From Pseudonocardia hierapolitana (GTDB taxonomy: Bacteria > Actinomycetota > Actinomycetes > Mycobacteriales > Pseudonocardiaceae), in NCBI RefSeq assembly GCF_007994075.1, contig NZ_VIWU01000001.1:1860001-1924000 (forward strand): a stretch of DNA of 64,000 bases, read 5' to 3'. Below are positions 1 through 8,700 of the stretch, one piece after another. The notes under the pieces were generated by a model. That model saw nothing but the letters and a program-made list of their open reading frames with translations. It did no database searches and was not told the DNA's origin. Made by a program: the position numbers and the translations under genes. Every line of letters starts with the position of its first letter. Position 1 is the stretch's first letter.

Positions 1-913
1 CGCCCTGCATGAGCGGCGTGCCCAGCTCGGCGAGCGGTGCCAGCACCGGGTCGGCGTCGGCGGGGTCGCCCGCGTAGACGCCCGCGACGATGACGACCGG
101 TGCGCCGTGCAGCTCGGCCGGGATCGCCGGGTCCGGCGGGACGCTCCAGAGCACGAACTCGGGCGAGACCGTGTCCGGCAGCTGCGCGGTGAGGTCGCGC
201 CAGCCGCGGGCCACCGTCCGGGCCTGGTCGTAGGGGTAGAACACCAGCGCCTCGCGCACCACCGGTCCGAGCGGGTGCAGGGCGAACTCGAACGACGTCA
301 CCACGCCGAGGCCGCGCCCGCCGCCGCGCGCCGCCCAGAACAGGTCGGGGTGCTCCTCACGGCTCGCGGTGCGCACGACGCCGTCGGCCGTGACGATCTC
401 GATCGAGCGCAGGTTGTCACACGCCAATCCGTACCTGCGCTGCAGCACACCCATCCCGCCGCCGAGCGTGAACCCGGCGATCCCGGTCTGCGAGACCTCG
501 CCGCCCGGCGTCACGAGACCGAACAGCTGGGTGGCCCGGTCGACGTCGGCCCAGGTGGCCCCGGCCTGCGCGCGGACGGTGCGGGCCGCCGGGTCGACGT
601 GGACGGCTCGCATCCCCGACAGGTCGATCACCATGCCGTCGTCGCACACCGCGCTGCCGGCCACCTGGTGCCCGCCACCCCGGACGCTCACGACCGGCCG
701 GTGGCTGCGCGCGACCCGGACGGCCTCGACCACATCCGCGGTGCCGCCGCACCGGGCGATCACCCCAGGCCTGCGGTCGATCAGCCCGTTCCACACCCGG
801 CGCGCCTCGTCGTAGCCGGGGTCGCTGCGATCGACCACCGCGCCGCGCACGGACGTCCGCAGCGCCTCGACCACCGCCCGCTCGTCCGAACCGACCAGTT
901 CGCTCGTCGTCAT
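1..913 (-). CDS. FAD-linked (berberine-bridge-type) oxidoreductase, 3' end outside window
   Basis: N-terminal 304 residues of a flavoprotein oxidase, read from an ATG at 913 and running off the left edge. Residues about 40-200 form the PCMH-type FAD-binding domain: there is a GVIARCGG strand, then RGGGHQVAG, whose histidine is the usual site of covalent flavin attachment in this family, and later GGGRGLGVVTSFEF. The C-terminal berberine domain is missing because of the window boundary. It is divergent from the AfsR-like regulator at 1055, with a shared 141-bp promoter gap, so regulation by that protein is plausible but not shown. Substrate cannot be told from sequence; relatives oxidise sugars, alkaloids and antibiotic intermediates. 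Confidence 0.88.
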   Translation of the reverse strand, partial: MTTSELVGSDERAVVEALRTSVRGAVVDRSDPGYDEARRVWNGLIDRRPGVIARCGGTADVVEAVRVARSHRPVVSVRGGGHQVAGSAVCDDGMVIDLSGMRAVHVDPAARTVRAQAGATWADVDRATQLFGLVTPGGEVSQTGIAGFTLGGGMGVLQRRYGLACDNLRSIEIVTADGVVRTASREEHPDLFWAARGGGRGLGVVTSFEFALHPLGPVVREALVFYPYDQARTVARGWRDLTAQLPDTVSPEFVLWSVPPDPAIPAELHGAPVVIVAGVYAGDPADADPVLAPLAELGTPLMQG

Positions 914-1054
914 GCCGCCTCCTCGAATCGCGGGCCGCGTGCCGGCCCTCGAGCGAGCAGGGTGGACGGGAGGGCTGGCACGGTCCTTGCAGGGCGCTGG
1001 CACGGGTCCACCGCCCAGCGCCGGCCCGGCATGCTGGGCGCGGGAGGTCTGGAC

Positions 1055-3853
1055 GTGACGACGGTTCGGGTGGAGCTGCTCGGGCCGCTGCGCCTTGCCG
1101 TGGACGGCAGGCCGGTGGAGGTCCCGGGCCCGAAGCGGCGCGCCGTGCTGGCGCTGCTGGCGGCCGCCGAGGGCCGCGTCGTGCACGCCGACGGCCTCCT
1201 CGACGCCCTCTGGCCCGAGGAGCCGCCCGAGTCCGGGCGGGCCGCTCTGCAGAGCCACGTCTCCCGGTTGCGCGGGCACCTCGGGCCGGCTGGGTCGCGG
1301 TTGGTGTCGACGGGCGGGGGCTACCGGCTGGCGCTGGAGGAGGCGGAACTGGACGTCGCGCAGGCACGGTCGCTGCTGCGGCAGGCCCGGGAAACCACCG
1401 CCGCCGCCGTGGACCACCTGCGAGCGGCGAGCGCACTCTGGCGGGGCCCGGTGCTCGCCGAGTTCGCCGACTTCCCCCCGCTGGCGGCCACCGCCATCGC
1501 ATACGACCAGCTGCGGCGCGACGTGATCGAGCTGCTCGTCGGGTGCTCGATCCGCTCGGGACGGCTCGACGACGTCGTCGACCTCGCGACGGCCATGCTC
1601 GCCGAGGACCCGTTGCGTGAGCCGGCCGTCGTGCTGGTGGTGCGGGCGCTGGCGGCCACCGGGGACGCGGCGCGGGCGCTCGCCGTCGCCCGCGAGTACC
1701 GCAGCCGGCTCGCCGACGAGACGGGGCTCGACCCGTCGCCCGCCCTCGGTGAGCTCGAACGCGCAGTGGCCGCAGGCGAGCTCGTCGCGCCGGTGCCCGG
1801 GAATGCCGCACCGGCGCGGAGCGCGAGGCCCCTCTTCGGTCGCGACGCCCAGCTCGCCGCGCTGGAACGGCTGCTGGGCGACGAGCGGCTGGTCACGATC
1901 GTCGGCCCTGGCGGGGTGGGCAAGACGCGGGTGGCGCTGGAGCTGGCCCGCCGCGCGGGCGGCGCCCGCGTCCTGCCGCTGGCACCGGTCACCGACCCGT
2001 CCGCCGTGCCGCACGCCCTCGCCGCCGCGCTCGACCTCCAGGTGGTCACCGGCGACGTGCTCGGGGCCTGCGCCGCGGTGCTGGGCACGACGCGCACGCT
2101 CCTCGTCGTCGACAACTGCGAGCACCTGCTCGACACGGTGCGCGACACCGTCGAACGGCTGCTCGGCGGCTGCCCCGGCCTCACCGTGCTCGCCACGAGC
2201 CGGGAGCCGCTCGGGGTGCCCGGCGAGACACCCTCGCGGCTGGCCCCGCTCCCCCTCCCCGGTCCCGACCACGCCTCCACGGCACAGGTGCCGAGCGTGG
2301 CACTCTTCCTGGACCGCGCCGCCCGCTCGCGTCCCGGCTTCTCCCCCGGGGGCGAGGAACTGAAGTTGGTCGCCGACGTCGTGCGCAGGCTCGACGGGAT
2401 GCCGCTCGCCATCGAGCTGGCCGCCGGGCGACTCGCCGGTCTGGCGCTGCCCGACCTCGCCGCCCGCCTCGACCGCGCGCTCGACCTGCTCGGCGCGCGC
2501 ACCGGCGACGCGAGGCACCGCACACTGCGCGCGACGGTCGAGTGGTCCTACGACCTGCTGCCCGCGGAGGAACAGCGGCTCTTCCGGCACCTCGCGGTGT
2601 TCGTGGACGGCGTGGACCTGCCCACCGCCGAAGCCGTCGCCGCCGACCTCGGGCTCACCGGCGACCCCGCGGCCGCGCTGGCGCACCTCGTCGACGCATC
2701 GATGGTCGAGGTGAGCTTCTCCGACCGCCCGCGCTACCGCATGCTCGAGACGCTGCGCGCGTTCGGCGTCGACCGGCTCGCCGCGGCCGGCGAGGCCGCC
2801 GCCGCGGACGATCGCCTGCTGCGCTGGGCCGTCGAGCTGATCACGTGGGCCGATGCGACGGCCGCCACCGACCGCGAACCGGATGCCGACGCGGCGCTGC
2901 GCCGCGAGCTGCCGAACCTGCGTGCCGCGTGGCGGCTCGCGCGGCGGCGGGCCGCGCTCGACGACGCGGTCACGATGGTGGTCGCGCTGCACGAGCTGTC
3001 GGTGTGGCGCGATCTCGTCGAGGTCCGCGGTTGGGCCGACGAGCTGGTCGACGACCCGGCCCTCGTCGCCCACCCCTGCGTCGCCGCCGTGCTCGGGACC
3101 GCGGCGCGGGGCGCCTACATCCGCGGCGACCACGCACGGGCCGAACGGCTCGCCCGCGACGGTCTCGCCCGCGCGGCCGATGCGCAGGGCCGCTGGTTCT
3201 GCCTCGACGCGCTCGCGAACGCCGCGCTGAGCCGGGGCGCGTTCGCCGAGGTCATCGAGCACAAGCGCGCCGCGGCCGAGCACGCCGCCCGGCCCGACGG
3301 CGGCCTCGGGGTCGCTGCGCTCGCGGCGGCCTACGCCGGTGACCTCGCCCAGGCCCGCGAGCTGCACGCCGCCCTCGTCGCCCAAGGCCCGCTGCCCCCG
3401 ACCGTGCACGCCTTCGGCGACTACGTCGCCGGGGAGATCGAGAACGCCGCAGGCCGCGCGGAACACGCCGAGGTGCACTACCTGGACGCGATCGCAGGCG
3501 CCCGCGCATCGGGCGCGACGTTCGTCGTCGGCATCGCGTCGGTCGGGCTGGTCACCGTGCGGGCGGCCGCCGGACGCACGGCGGACGCGCTGCGCGGCTA
3601 CCGCGGGATCGTCGAGTACTTCGCACAGGCGGGGAACTGGACGCAGCTGTGGGTGACGCTGCGCAACCTCGCCGCGCTGCTGCGTGAGTTGGGGGACGAG
3701 GAGCCGGCCGTCCTGCTCGACGCGGCCGCCGACCAGGCCCCGGACGCGCCGCCCGCCGCGAGGCCGTCACGGCTCGTGTCAGGGCCCGCGATCGGTCGCC
3801 GCGAGGCACTGGAGGTCGCGCGGGCGGCGCTGCACCGCCACCTCGAGGCTTGA
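1055..3853 (+). CDS. AfsR/SARP-like transcriptional regulator with NB-ARC ATPase and TPR-like tail
   Basis: A 932-residue regulator in four parts. Residues about 4-95 are an OmpR-type winged helix opening with VRVELLGPLRL. About 98-245 form the BTAD helical domain of SARP proteins. The central NB-ARC/AAA part has Walker A GPGGVGKT near residue 284 and LLVVDNCEHLLD (Walker B) near 350. The C-terminal 300 residues are Ala/Arg-rich helical repeats of the TPR type. I chose GTG 1055 because GGGAGG lies 7 nt upstream; an in-frame ATG at 1031 has no such site. Family members activate secondary metabolism or adjacent genes. Here the only neighbour sharing its promoter region is the FAD oxidase, not a biosynthetic cluster. 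Confidence 0.9.
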   Translation: MTTVRVELLGPLRLAVDGRPVEVPGPKRRAVLALLAAAEGRVVHADGLLDALWPEEPPESGRAALQSHVSRLRGHLGPAGSRLVSTGGGYRLALEEAELDVAQARSLLRQARETTAAAVDHLRAASALWRGPVLAEFADFPPLAATAIAYDQLRRDVIELLVGCSIRSGRLDDVVDLATAMLAEDPLREPAVVLVVRALAATGDAARALAVAREYRSRLADETGLDPSPALGELERAVAAGELVAPVPGNAAPARSARPLFGRDAQLAALERLLGDERLVTIVGPGGVGKTRVALELARRAGGARVLPLAPVTDPSAVPHALAAALDLQVVTGDVLGACAAVLGTTRTLLVVDNCEHLLDTVRDTVERLLGGCPGLTVLATSREPLGVPGETPSRLAPLPLPGPDHASTAQVPSVALFLDRAARSRPGFSPGGEELKLVADVVRRLDGMPLAIELAAGRLAGLALPDLAARLDRALDLLGARTGDARHRTLRATVEWSYDLLPAEEQRLFRHLAVFVDGVDLPTAEAVAADLGLTGDPAAALAHLVDASMVEVSFSDRPRYRMLETLRAFGVDRLAAAGEAAAADDRLLRWAVELITWADATAATDREPDADAALRRELPNLRAAWRLARRRAALDDAVTMVVALHELSVWRDLVEVRGWADELVDDPALVAHPCVAAVLGTAARGAYIRGDHARAERLARDGLARAADAQGRWFCLDALANAALSRGAFAEVIEHKRAAAEHAARPDGGLGVAALAAAYAGDLAQARELHAALVAQGPLPPTVHAFGDYVAGEIENAAGRAEHAEVHYLDAIAGARASGATFVVGIASVGLVTVRAAAGRTADALRGYRGIVEYFAQAGNWTQLWVTLRNLAALLRELGDEEPAVLLDAAADQAPDAPPAARPSRLVSGPAIGRREALEVARAALHRHLEA

Positions 3854-4103
3854 CCGGCCGCGGAGCGAGCCGGGGCCGGCGTGGCGACGCGCGCGATCGG
3901 GCGCCGGATGGTTCCCGCCGGTCGCTCGGCGGTGACCGTTCGGCGTCGATCTGGCCACGAGCCGATCACCGATCGTGATCGCCCACTCGACGGACGACCG
4001 AGATCGACCCGCAACTCGCCCAGGGATCGTGCGTTGAGCCCGATGACCGGGGCCGGCGGAACGGGGAGCCTCCGCCGGCACCGGTTGATCTTCTTCCCCG
4101 GGC
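3854..4103. other. Intergenic spacer between convergent genes
   Basis: This 250-bp gap separates the AfsR-like gene from the convergent F420-type reductase. I see no open frame with family features and no strong terminator stem. Confidence 0.5.
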
Positions 4104-4550
4104 TCAGCGCAGGCGGAACACCGGGTAGCCCGGGGCGATCGCGAGCAGGGTCTCGTCGGATGCGGTGTGGTCCACGCCCTCGAAGAAGACGCCCACCTCG
4201 AACTTCCAGCGCCGCAGGTACGCACGCAGGATCTCGGGCTTGTCGGCGTCGGTCAGCTCGTCGGCGACGAACACCTCGGTCCGCCTGCCGAGCCGCAGTT
4301 CCCCCGTCCCGCCCGCGGCCCGCAGGTTGCGCACCCACTGCGTGTGGCCGCGCGGGGCCACGAGGTACCGGGCGCCCTCGTGAGTGAGCAGGTTGACCGG
4401 CACGGTCCGCCATTCCCCGCTGCGCCGGCCGCGCACCGCGAGCACCCGGGAGCCGAAGAGGCTCAGCCCGCGCGCGGTGAGCCAGGCGACCAGGGTGTTG
4501 AACAGCTCGGCACCGCGGCCGGCCTCGACGTAGCGGCGGGTGGCGCTCAT
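4104..4550 (-). CDS. Nitroreductase/deazaflavin (F420)-dependent oxidoreductase family protein
   Basis: A 148-residue single-domain protein of the Ddn/FGD-like split-barrel family, whose members use reduced F420 to reduce quinones or nitro compounds. Visible features are the N-terminal helix NTLVAWLTARGL, the strand SRVLAVRGRRSGEWRTVPVN, and GARYLVAPRGHTQWVRNLRA, which matches the region around the F420-binding pocket in this family. ATG 4550 is chosen because AGGAG precedes it at normal spacing; the open frame extends further but without a site. Two copies of a 13-15 bp perfect dyad lie just upstream (4572-4586 and 4625-4637), suggesting control by a TetR-type repressor. It follows the DedA gene on the same strand. 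Confidence 0.82.
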   Translation of the reverse strand: MSATRRYVEAGRGAELFNTLVAWLTARGLSLFGSRVLAVRGRRSGEWRTVPVNLLTHEGARYLVAPRGHTQWVRNLRAAGGTGELRLGRRTEVFVADELTDADKPEILRAYLRRWKFEVGVFFEGVDHTASDETLLAIAPGYPVFRLR

Positions 4551-4571
4551 GACGATCTCCTGATCTGTTTT

Positions 4572-4637
4572 AAGAGCAGTGCTCTTGACAAGGAGCAGCG
4601 TTCCAGAGCATGAGCAACAAGTCAAGAGCAGTGCTCT
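4572..4637. promoter_or_regulatory. Paired TetR-type operators upstream of the F420-type reductase
   Basis: The perfect palindrome AAGAGCAGTGCTCTT occupies 4572-4586, and AGAGCAGTGCTCT occurs again at 4625-4637. The centres are 52 bp apart, about five helical turns, so two dimers would sit on the same DNA face. A TTGACT-like -35 for the minus strand overlaps the distal copy (4621-4626). No TetR gene is adjacent, so the repressor is probably encoded elsewhere. Confidence 0.65.
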
Positions 4638-4641
4638 CGCT

Positions 4642-5247
4642 TCAGGAGGCGACCGGGACGCGGCTGCGCCGCAGCTTCGACACCGCCGCGAACCCCACGG
4701 CCGTGGCCAGTGCCATCGCCACGCCGGCGAACAGGCTGAGCAGCGGGTCGCCCCCGGTGACCGGGCCGAGTGCCAGCCCGATCAGCAGCATGTAGGCGCT
4801 CCACGCCGCCGAGCTCGCGATCGACCAGGGCAGGAAGCGGCGCACCGGCAGGCCGAAGCGTCCGGCGGCCGCCGTGCTCACCAGCCGCCCGCCGGGCACG
4901 AACCGCGCCCCGACCAGCGCGATTCCGGGACGGCGCAGCATGTGCCTGCGCACCCACGCCGCGATCTCGCACTCGGTGTCGACGGTGCGCGCCAGCAGCT
5001 TGTGCGAGCAACGGCCGAGCCAGAAGACCACCGCGTCGCCCAGCACCGAACCGGCCAGAGCGGCGATGAAGAGCCCGAACACCATGCCCACGTCGCCGCC
5101 GCCGAACGCCGTGGTGGCCGCCGACATCAGGATGGTCTCGCTGGGGAGGACCGGGAACGGCGCGTCGACCGCGATCATCACGACGAGCAGCGGCAGCAGC
5201 CAGGAGCTGCGCAGGACCGCGTCGCACACGGTCAGGACGTCCGACAA
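4642..5247 (-). CDS. DedA/VTT-domain integral membrane protein
   Basis: A 201-residue DedA-family protein with about five hydrophobic segments. The family signature is visible: an acidic residue in the re-entrant region (VDAPFPVLPSETILMSAA, residues 27-44), a long second segment GMVFGLFIAALAGSVLGDAVVFWLGR, and the ALVGARFVPGGRLVSTAAAGRF motif with the conserved GARFxPGxR. DedA proteins are now viewed as lipid scramblases or flippases, or as needed for membrane homeostasis. The start is TTG 5247, with GAGAGG 7 nt upstream. It precedes the F420-type reductase by 91 bp; the operator pair between them suggests that the reductase is controlled separately. Confidence 0.87.
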   Translation of the reverse strand: MSDVLTVCDAVLRSSWLLPLLVVMIAVDAPFPVLPSETILMSAATTAFGGGDVGMVFGLFIAALAGSVLGDAVVFWLGRCSHKLLARTVDTECEIAAWVRRHMLRRPGIALVGARFVPGGRLVSTAAAGRFGLPVRRFLPWSIASSAAWSAYMLLIGLALGPVTGGDPLLSLFAGVAMALATAVGFAAVSKLRRSRVPVAS

Positions 5248-5433
5248 ATGCAGTCCTCTCGGTCGCGCTCGCCCGTGAGCGCGCGACAGCAGGCCGGGGG
5301 AGCCCGTCCAGCCTCTCAGACGGCCCCGTGCGCCGGCAGTGCGGTCCCCGTCACCCCGTCGCGCGACACGGACGGCGCAACCCCGGAAGTCGATCTACGC
5401 TCGCCGCGTCCGCCGTCCGACGGGGAGTGATCA

Positions 5434-6243
5434 GTGGTCGTCCGCCGTGTCACCGTGCTCGGAGTCGCCGTGGTGGCGATGGCGCTCGCCGCCGGGCCGG
5501 CGCACGCCGCGCCCGCCTCCGGCGCCACGATCACACCCGGGGTGCTGATGATGAGCCCGGTGGACGAGCGCGTCACGAGCTCGTGCACGGCGGCGTTCGT
5601 CTTCGCGGGCGACGACGCGACGTACCTCGGGTTCGCGGCGCACTGCGCGGGCGCGAGCGAGTCGATGGGCCTCTCCGGCTGCGAGGAGCCGGCTCTCCCG
5701 GTCGGCACCGACGTGACGATCGTCGGCAACGACGGCTCCCGCGCATCCGGCCGCCTCGCCTACACCTCGTGGGGCACGATGCAGCAGCGCGGGGAGACCG
5801 ACCCCGCGCGGTGCCTCCACAACGACTTCGCTCTCGTCGAGCTGGACCGGGCCGACGTCGCGCGCGTCGACCCCACCGTGCCCGTCTTCGGCGGGCCGAC
5901 GGGGCTCGACGCCGACGGAACGGTGTTCGGGGAGCCGGTGTTCAGCTACCAGCCGCACACCGGCGCCACGACGATCAAGCAGGGGCGCAGCCTCGGCACG
6001 AGCGGCGGCGGGCTCGCCCACCGGGTGGAGACCAGGCCTCCCGGCCGTCCGGGCGACTCCGGCAGCGGCTACGTCGACGGCGACGGCCGCGCCTTCGGCG
6101 TGCTCTCCACCCTGTTCACCGACGGCAGCGCCACCAACGGCCTCACCGACCTCGCCCACGCCCTCGACTACGCGAACGCCTACGGCGGGATCGGACACGT
6201 GACGCTCGTGCCGGGCCGGGAACCGTTCCGGCTCCGCGACTAG
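5434..6243 (+). CDS. Secreted S1-family (trypsin/alpha-lytic-like) serine protease
   Basis: A 269-residue exported chymotrypsin-fold protease. Residues 1-25 are a signal peptide ending in GPAHA-AP. The catalytic triad is complete: His70 in GFAAHC, Asp131 in HNDFALVEL and Ser209 in GDSGSG. Cys51/Cys71 and Cys83/Cys127 could form disulfides typical of extracellular members. There is no long pro-region, so the mature enzyme starts almost directly after the signal peptide, unlike alpha-lytic protease. GTG 5434 has GGGGAG 6-7 nt upstream. It is divergent from the DedA gene and convergent with the NmrA-like gene, so it looks monocistronic. Several Actinobacteria carry such proteins, often of unknown substrate. 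Confidence 0.87.
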   Translation: MVVRRVTVLGVAVVAMALAAGPAHAAPASGATITPGVLMMSPVDERVTSSCTAAFVFAGDDATYLGFAAHCAGASESMGLSGCEEPALPVGTDVTIVGNDGSRASGRLAYTSWGTMQQRGETDPARCLHNDFALVELDRADVARVDPTVPVFGGPTGLDADGTVFGEPVFSYQPHTGATTIKQGRSLGTSGGGLAHRVETRPPGRPGDSGSGYVDGDGRAFGVLSTLFTDGSATNGLTDLAHALDYANAYGGIGHVTLVPGREPFRLRD

Positions 6244-6261
6244 CGGGTCAACCGAGCGGGC

Positions 6262-7062
6262 TCACCGGAACTCGTCCGCCTTCTTCCGCGCCCACTGCGC
6301 GAAGGTGGTGGCAGGCCTCCCGGTGATCTCCTCGACGACGCGGTTGGCCTGCTGCGGGTGCTCGGTGAGGTCCCGCATCCCGTCGACGTACCACTGCGCG
6401 AACTCCCCCATCGACGGCTCCAGCACGGCGACGGCCTCGTCGTGGTCCACCTCGACGAACGGGATCTCCCGGCCGATCGCAGCGCCGATGTGCCGCACCA
6501 TCTCCGCCCGCGTGAGCGTCTCCGGCCCGGTGAGCAGGTACTCCTTGCCGGCGTGCCCGTCCTCGAGCAACGCCGTCGCCGCGACGGCGGCGATGTCCGC
6601 GAGATCGATCGGGGCGTTCGCGGCACCCGGGTAGCCGTCGCGGACCTCGCCGGTGGTCCGGATCTGCTCGGCCCACATCAGCATGTTGTCCATGAACTCG
6701 CCGGGCGACAGGTGCGTCCAGGCGGCCCCCGACTCCTCGACGGCGGTCGCCACCGACGCCCACCAGGAGTCCTTCGGGCCGGACACGTCGACGATGTGCT
6801 GCACGCCCGCCTTGGCGGCAAGCGCGGTGACCTCGCGGACCGTCTCCTCCAGCGGAGCGAGGTACATCTTCTCGACGCCGTCGAACACGCCCTGGAGCGT
6901 CTCGACCCGGCCGATGTAGCCGCGCACGACCTCGACCTGCGGCGGCAGAGCCGCCTTCTCCGGCTTGTTCGTCAGCGCCCGCACGTCCGTCGCCCCGACC
7001 GCAAGCAGCTCGTCGACGACCAGACGCCCGATGTTCCGCGTCGCCCCCGTCACCAGGATCAT
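6262..7062 (-). CDS. NmrA-family NAD(P)-binding oxidoreductase (QorB-like)
   Basis: A 266-residue atypical short-chain dehydrogenase. The N-terminus MILVTGATRNIGRLVVDELL is the Rossmann dinucleotide site (TGATRNIG). As in NmrA-like sensors and quinone oxidoreductase QOR2 there is no catalytic YxxxK; the region after VDVSGPKDSWW leads to the HLSPGEFMDNML segment characteristic of this subfamily. It is likely a NAD(P)H-dependent quinone reductase or a redox sensor. Its promoter region holds a CGTACC-N8-GGTACG dyad (7086-7105) of the kind bound by HxlR/QorR-type repressors. It lies 48 bp downstream of the decarboxylase gene on the same strand. Confidence 0.83.
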   Translation of the reverse strand: MILVTGATRNIGRLVVDELLAVGATDVRALTNKPEKAALPPQVEVVRGYIGRVETLQGVFDGVEKMYLAPLEETVREVTALAAKAGVQHIVDVSGPKDSWWASVATAVEESGAAWTHLSPGEFMDNMLMWAEQIRTTGEVRDGYPGAANAPIDLADIAAVAATALLEDGHAGKEYLLTGPETLTRAEMVRHIGAAIGREIPFVEVDHDEAVAVLEPSMGEFAQWYVDGMRDLTEHPQQANRVVEEITGRPATTFAQWARKKADEFR

Positions 7063-7085
7063 GCCGGGGAGGCTAGCGCGTACGC

Positions 7086-7105
7086 CGTACCGAATACAAG
7101 GTACG
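7086..7105. promoter_or_regulatory. Dyad operator, HxlR-like
   Basis: CGTACC (7086-7091) and GGTACG (7100-7105) form a perfect 6-bp-arm inverted repeat around an A/T-rich 8-bp spacer. It lies 24 bp upstream of the NmrA-like start. Spacing and GTAC half-sites resemble HxlR-family sites that control quinone oxidoreductases; no HxlR gene is present in the window. Confidence 0.5.
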
Positions 7106-7110
7106 CAGTT

Positions 7111-8700
7111 TCAGTCCGCCTCGACCGCCACCTCCAGCACGAGGGGCTGCGACCGCTCGCCCAGGGTGGGAACCACCTCGTCGAGGGCCGCGACGAGCCC
7201 GGCGTGGTCGGTGACGCGGCGGGCCGGGCAACCGAGCGACTCGGCGAGCCCGGCCACACTGACCTCCTCGAACCCCGGCCACGGCGGCTTGCCACCACGC
7301 TGCTCGGCGAGCCGGTCCATGATCGCGTAGCGGCCGTTGGCGAGCACGACGAACAGCACACCGACGCCGTAGTGCGCCGCGCTCCACAGCGCCTGGATCC
7401 CGTAGAGCGACGACCCGTCGCCGACCACCGCGACCACCGGGCGGCCGGGAGCGGCCATCCGCACCCCGATCGCGGCGGGCAGGCCGAAGCCCAGCCCGCC
7501 CATCGCGGCGCTGAGGAACCCGAGCGGGCGGCGCGCGGGGAGGAGCCGGTGCAGATCGGGGCGACTGGACGGCGTCTCCTCGACGACGACCGTCTCCGCG
7601 GGGACGCGCGCGGCGAGCGCCGCCATCACGTGCGCCGCCCGCAGCGGCTCACCCTCGCCCGGCTCCGCAGGGGCGCAGGCGCGGGAGACGGCGGGCGGCG
7701 CGGCCTGCGACCGGTCCGGCACCCGTTCGGCGAGCAGCGCGCAGACCGCGGCCGGGTTCGCGAGCACGGCGAGGTCGGCCGGGCTGTGGTGGGCGTCCTC
7801 CGGGTCGTCGGTGACGATCGCGACCGCCGTGCCCGCGACGACGAGCGGCCCCTCCTCGTACGGGTACTGCCGGAACACCGGCGCCCCCACCGCGAGCACG
7901 AGGTCGTGACCGGCGAGCGCGTCCCGCAGCCCGGCCCGCCCGGCGGGCAGGTGCCCGGCGAACTGCGGGTGGTCCTGCGGGAACCCGGCGCGCGCCGCGA
8001 AGGGCTCCTGCCACACGGGGCAGCGCAGCCGTTCCGCGAGCCGGACGAGCGCGTTCCAGGCGTCGGCGTCGTCGGCGTCCGCCCCCACCACGAGAGCGGG
8101 TGACGCCGACCCGGCGACCACGGCGGCGAGCTCGTCGACGACGGTGGGGTCGACGGCGTCTGCCCGGTGCAGCACCGCGGGGGCCGGTACCGGGCCGTCC
8201 TCGGCGGGAGCCGACCAGTCGTCGCTCGGCACGATCACCAGCGCCGGTCCCCTGCCGGCACGCGCCTCGTGCCAGGCCCGTGCCACCGCGCCGGGCACGT
8301 CCTGCGGCCGCGCCGGTGTGCGCACCCACACCGGGTAGTTGCCGGCCAGCCCCTCCAGCTCACCGGCGAGGAACGGCTGGAGCGCGAGGTGGCGGCGGTC
8401 CTGCTGGCCCACCAGCACGACGAGCGGCACGCGGTTCACCCGCGCCGTGGCCAGCGCCCCGACCGCGTTCCCCAGCCCGGCCGTGGTGTGCAGGTTGACC
8501 AGGGCGGGCCGGTCCAGCGCGGTCGCCCACCCGGTCGCCATGCCGACCACGGAGCCCTCGTGCAGCGCGAGGACGAACGCGATGTCGTCGGGCAGGTCGG
8601 TGAGGAACGCGACCTCGGTCGAACCGGGGTTCGCGAAGATCGTGGTGAGCCGGTGGTGGCGCAGGACGTCGAACGTGGCGTCCCGGACGGTGCGGGTCAC
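7111..8700 (-). CDS. ThDP-dependent decarboxylase, benzoylformate-decarboxylase-like
   Basis: A 529-residue thiamine-diphosphate enzyme with the Pyr, central and PP domains in order. Residues that match benzoylformate decarboxylase are Ser27 in NPGS, Glu48 in LHEGSVVGMA (activates ThDP) and His71 in NLHTTAGLGNA. The ThDP/Mg motif is GDGSSLYGIQALWSAAHYG near residue 425, with N-G in LANGRYAIMD. The second active-site histidine of the Pseudomonas enzyme (His281, in FRYHQY) is not conserved: the segment here is FRQYPY. It starts at GTG 8700, overlapping the transporter stop by 4 bp, so the two are translationally coupled. Together with IclR they suggest uptake and decarboxylation of an aromatic 2-keto acid; acetolactate-type chemistry is an alternative. 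Confidence 0.85.
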   Translation of the reverse strand: MTRTVRDATFDVLRHHRLTTIFANPGSTEVAFLTDLPDDIAFVLALHEGSVVGMATGWATALDRPALVNLHTTAGLGNAVGALATARVNRVPLVVLVGQQDRRHLALQPFLAGELEGLAGNYPVWVRTPARPQDVPGAVARAWHEARAGRGPALVIVPSDDWSAPAEDGPVPAPAVLHRADAVDPTVVDELAAVVAGSASPALVVGADADDADAWNALVRLAERLRCPVWQEPFAARAGFPQDHPQFAGHLPAGRAGLRDALAGHDLVLAVGAPVFRQYPYEEGPLVVAGTAVAIVTDDPEDAHHSPADLAVLANPAAVCALLAERVPDRSQAAPPAVSRACAPAEPGEGEPLRAAHVMAALAARVPAETVVVEETPSSRPDLHRLLPARRPLGFLSAAMGGLGFGLPAAIGVRMAAPGRPVVAVVGDGSSLYGIQALWSAAHYGVGVLFVVLANGRYAIMDRLAEQRGGKPPWPGFEEVSVAGLAESLGCPARRVTDHAGLVAALDEVVPTLGERSQPLVLEVAVEAD

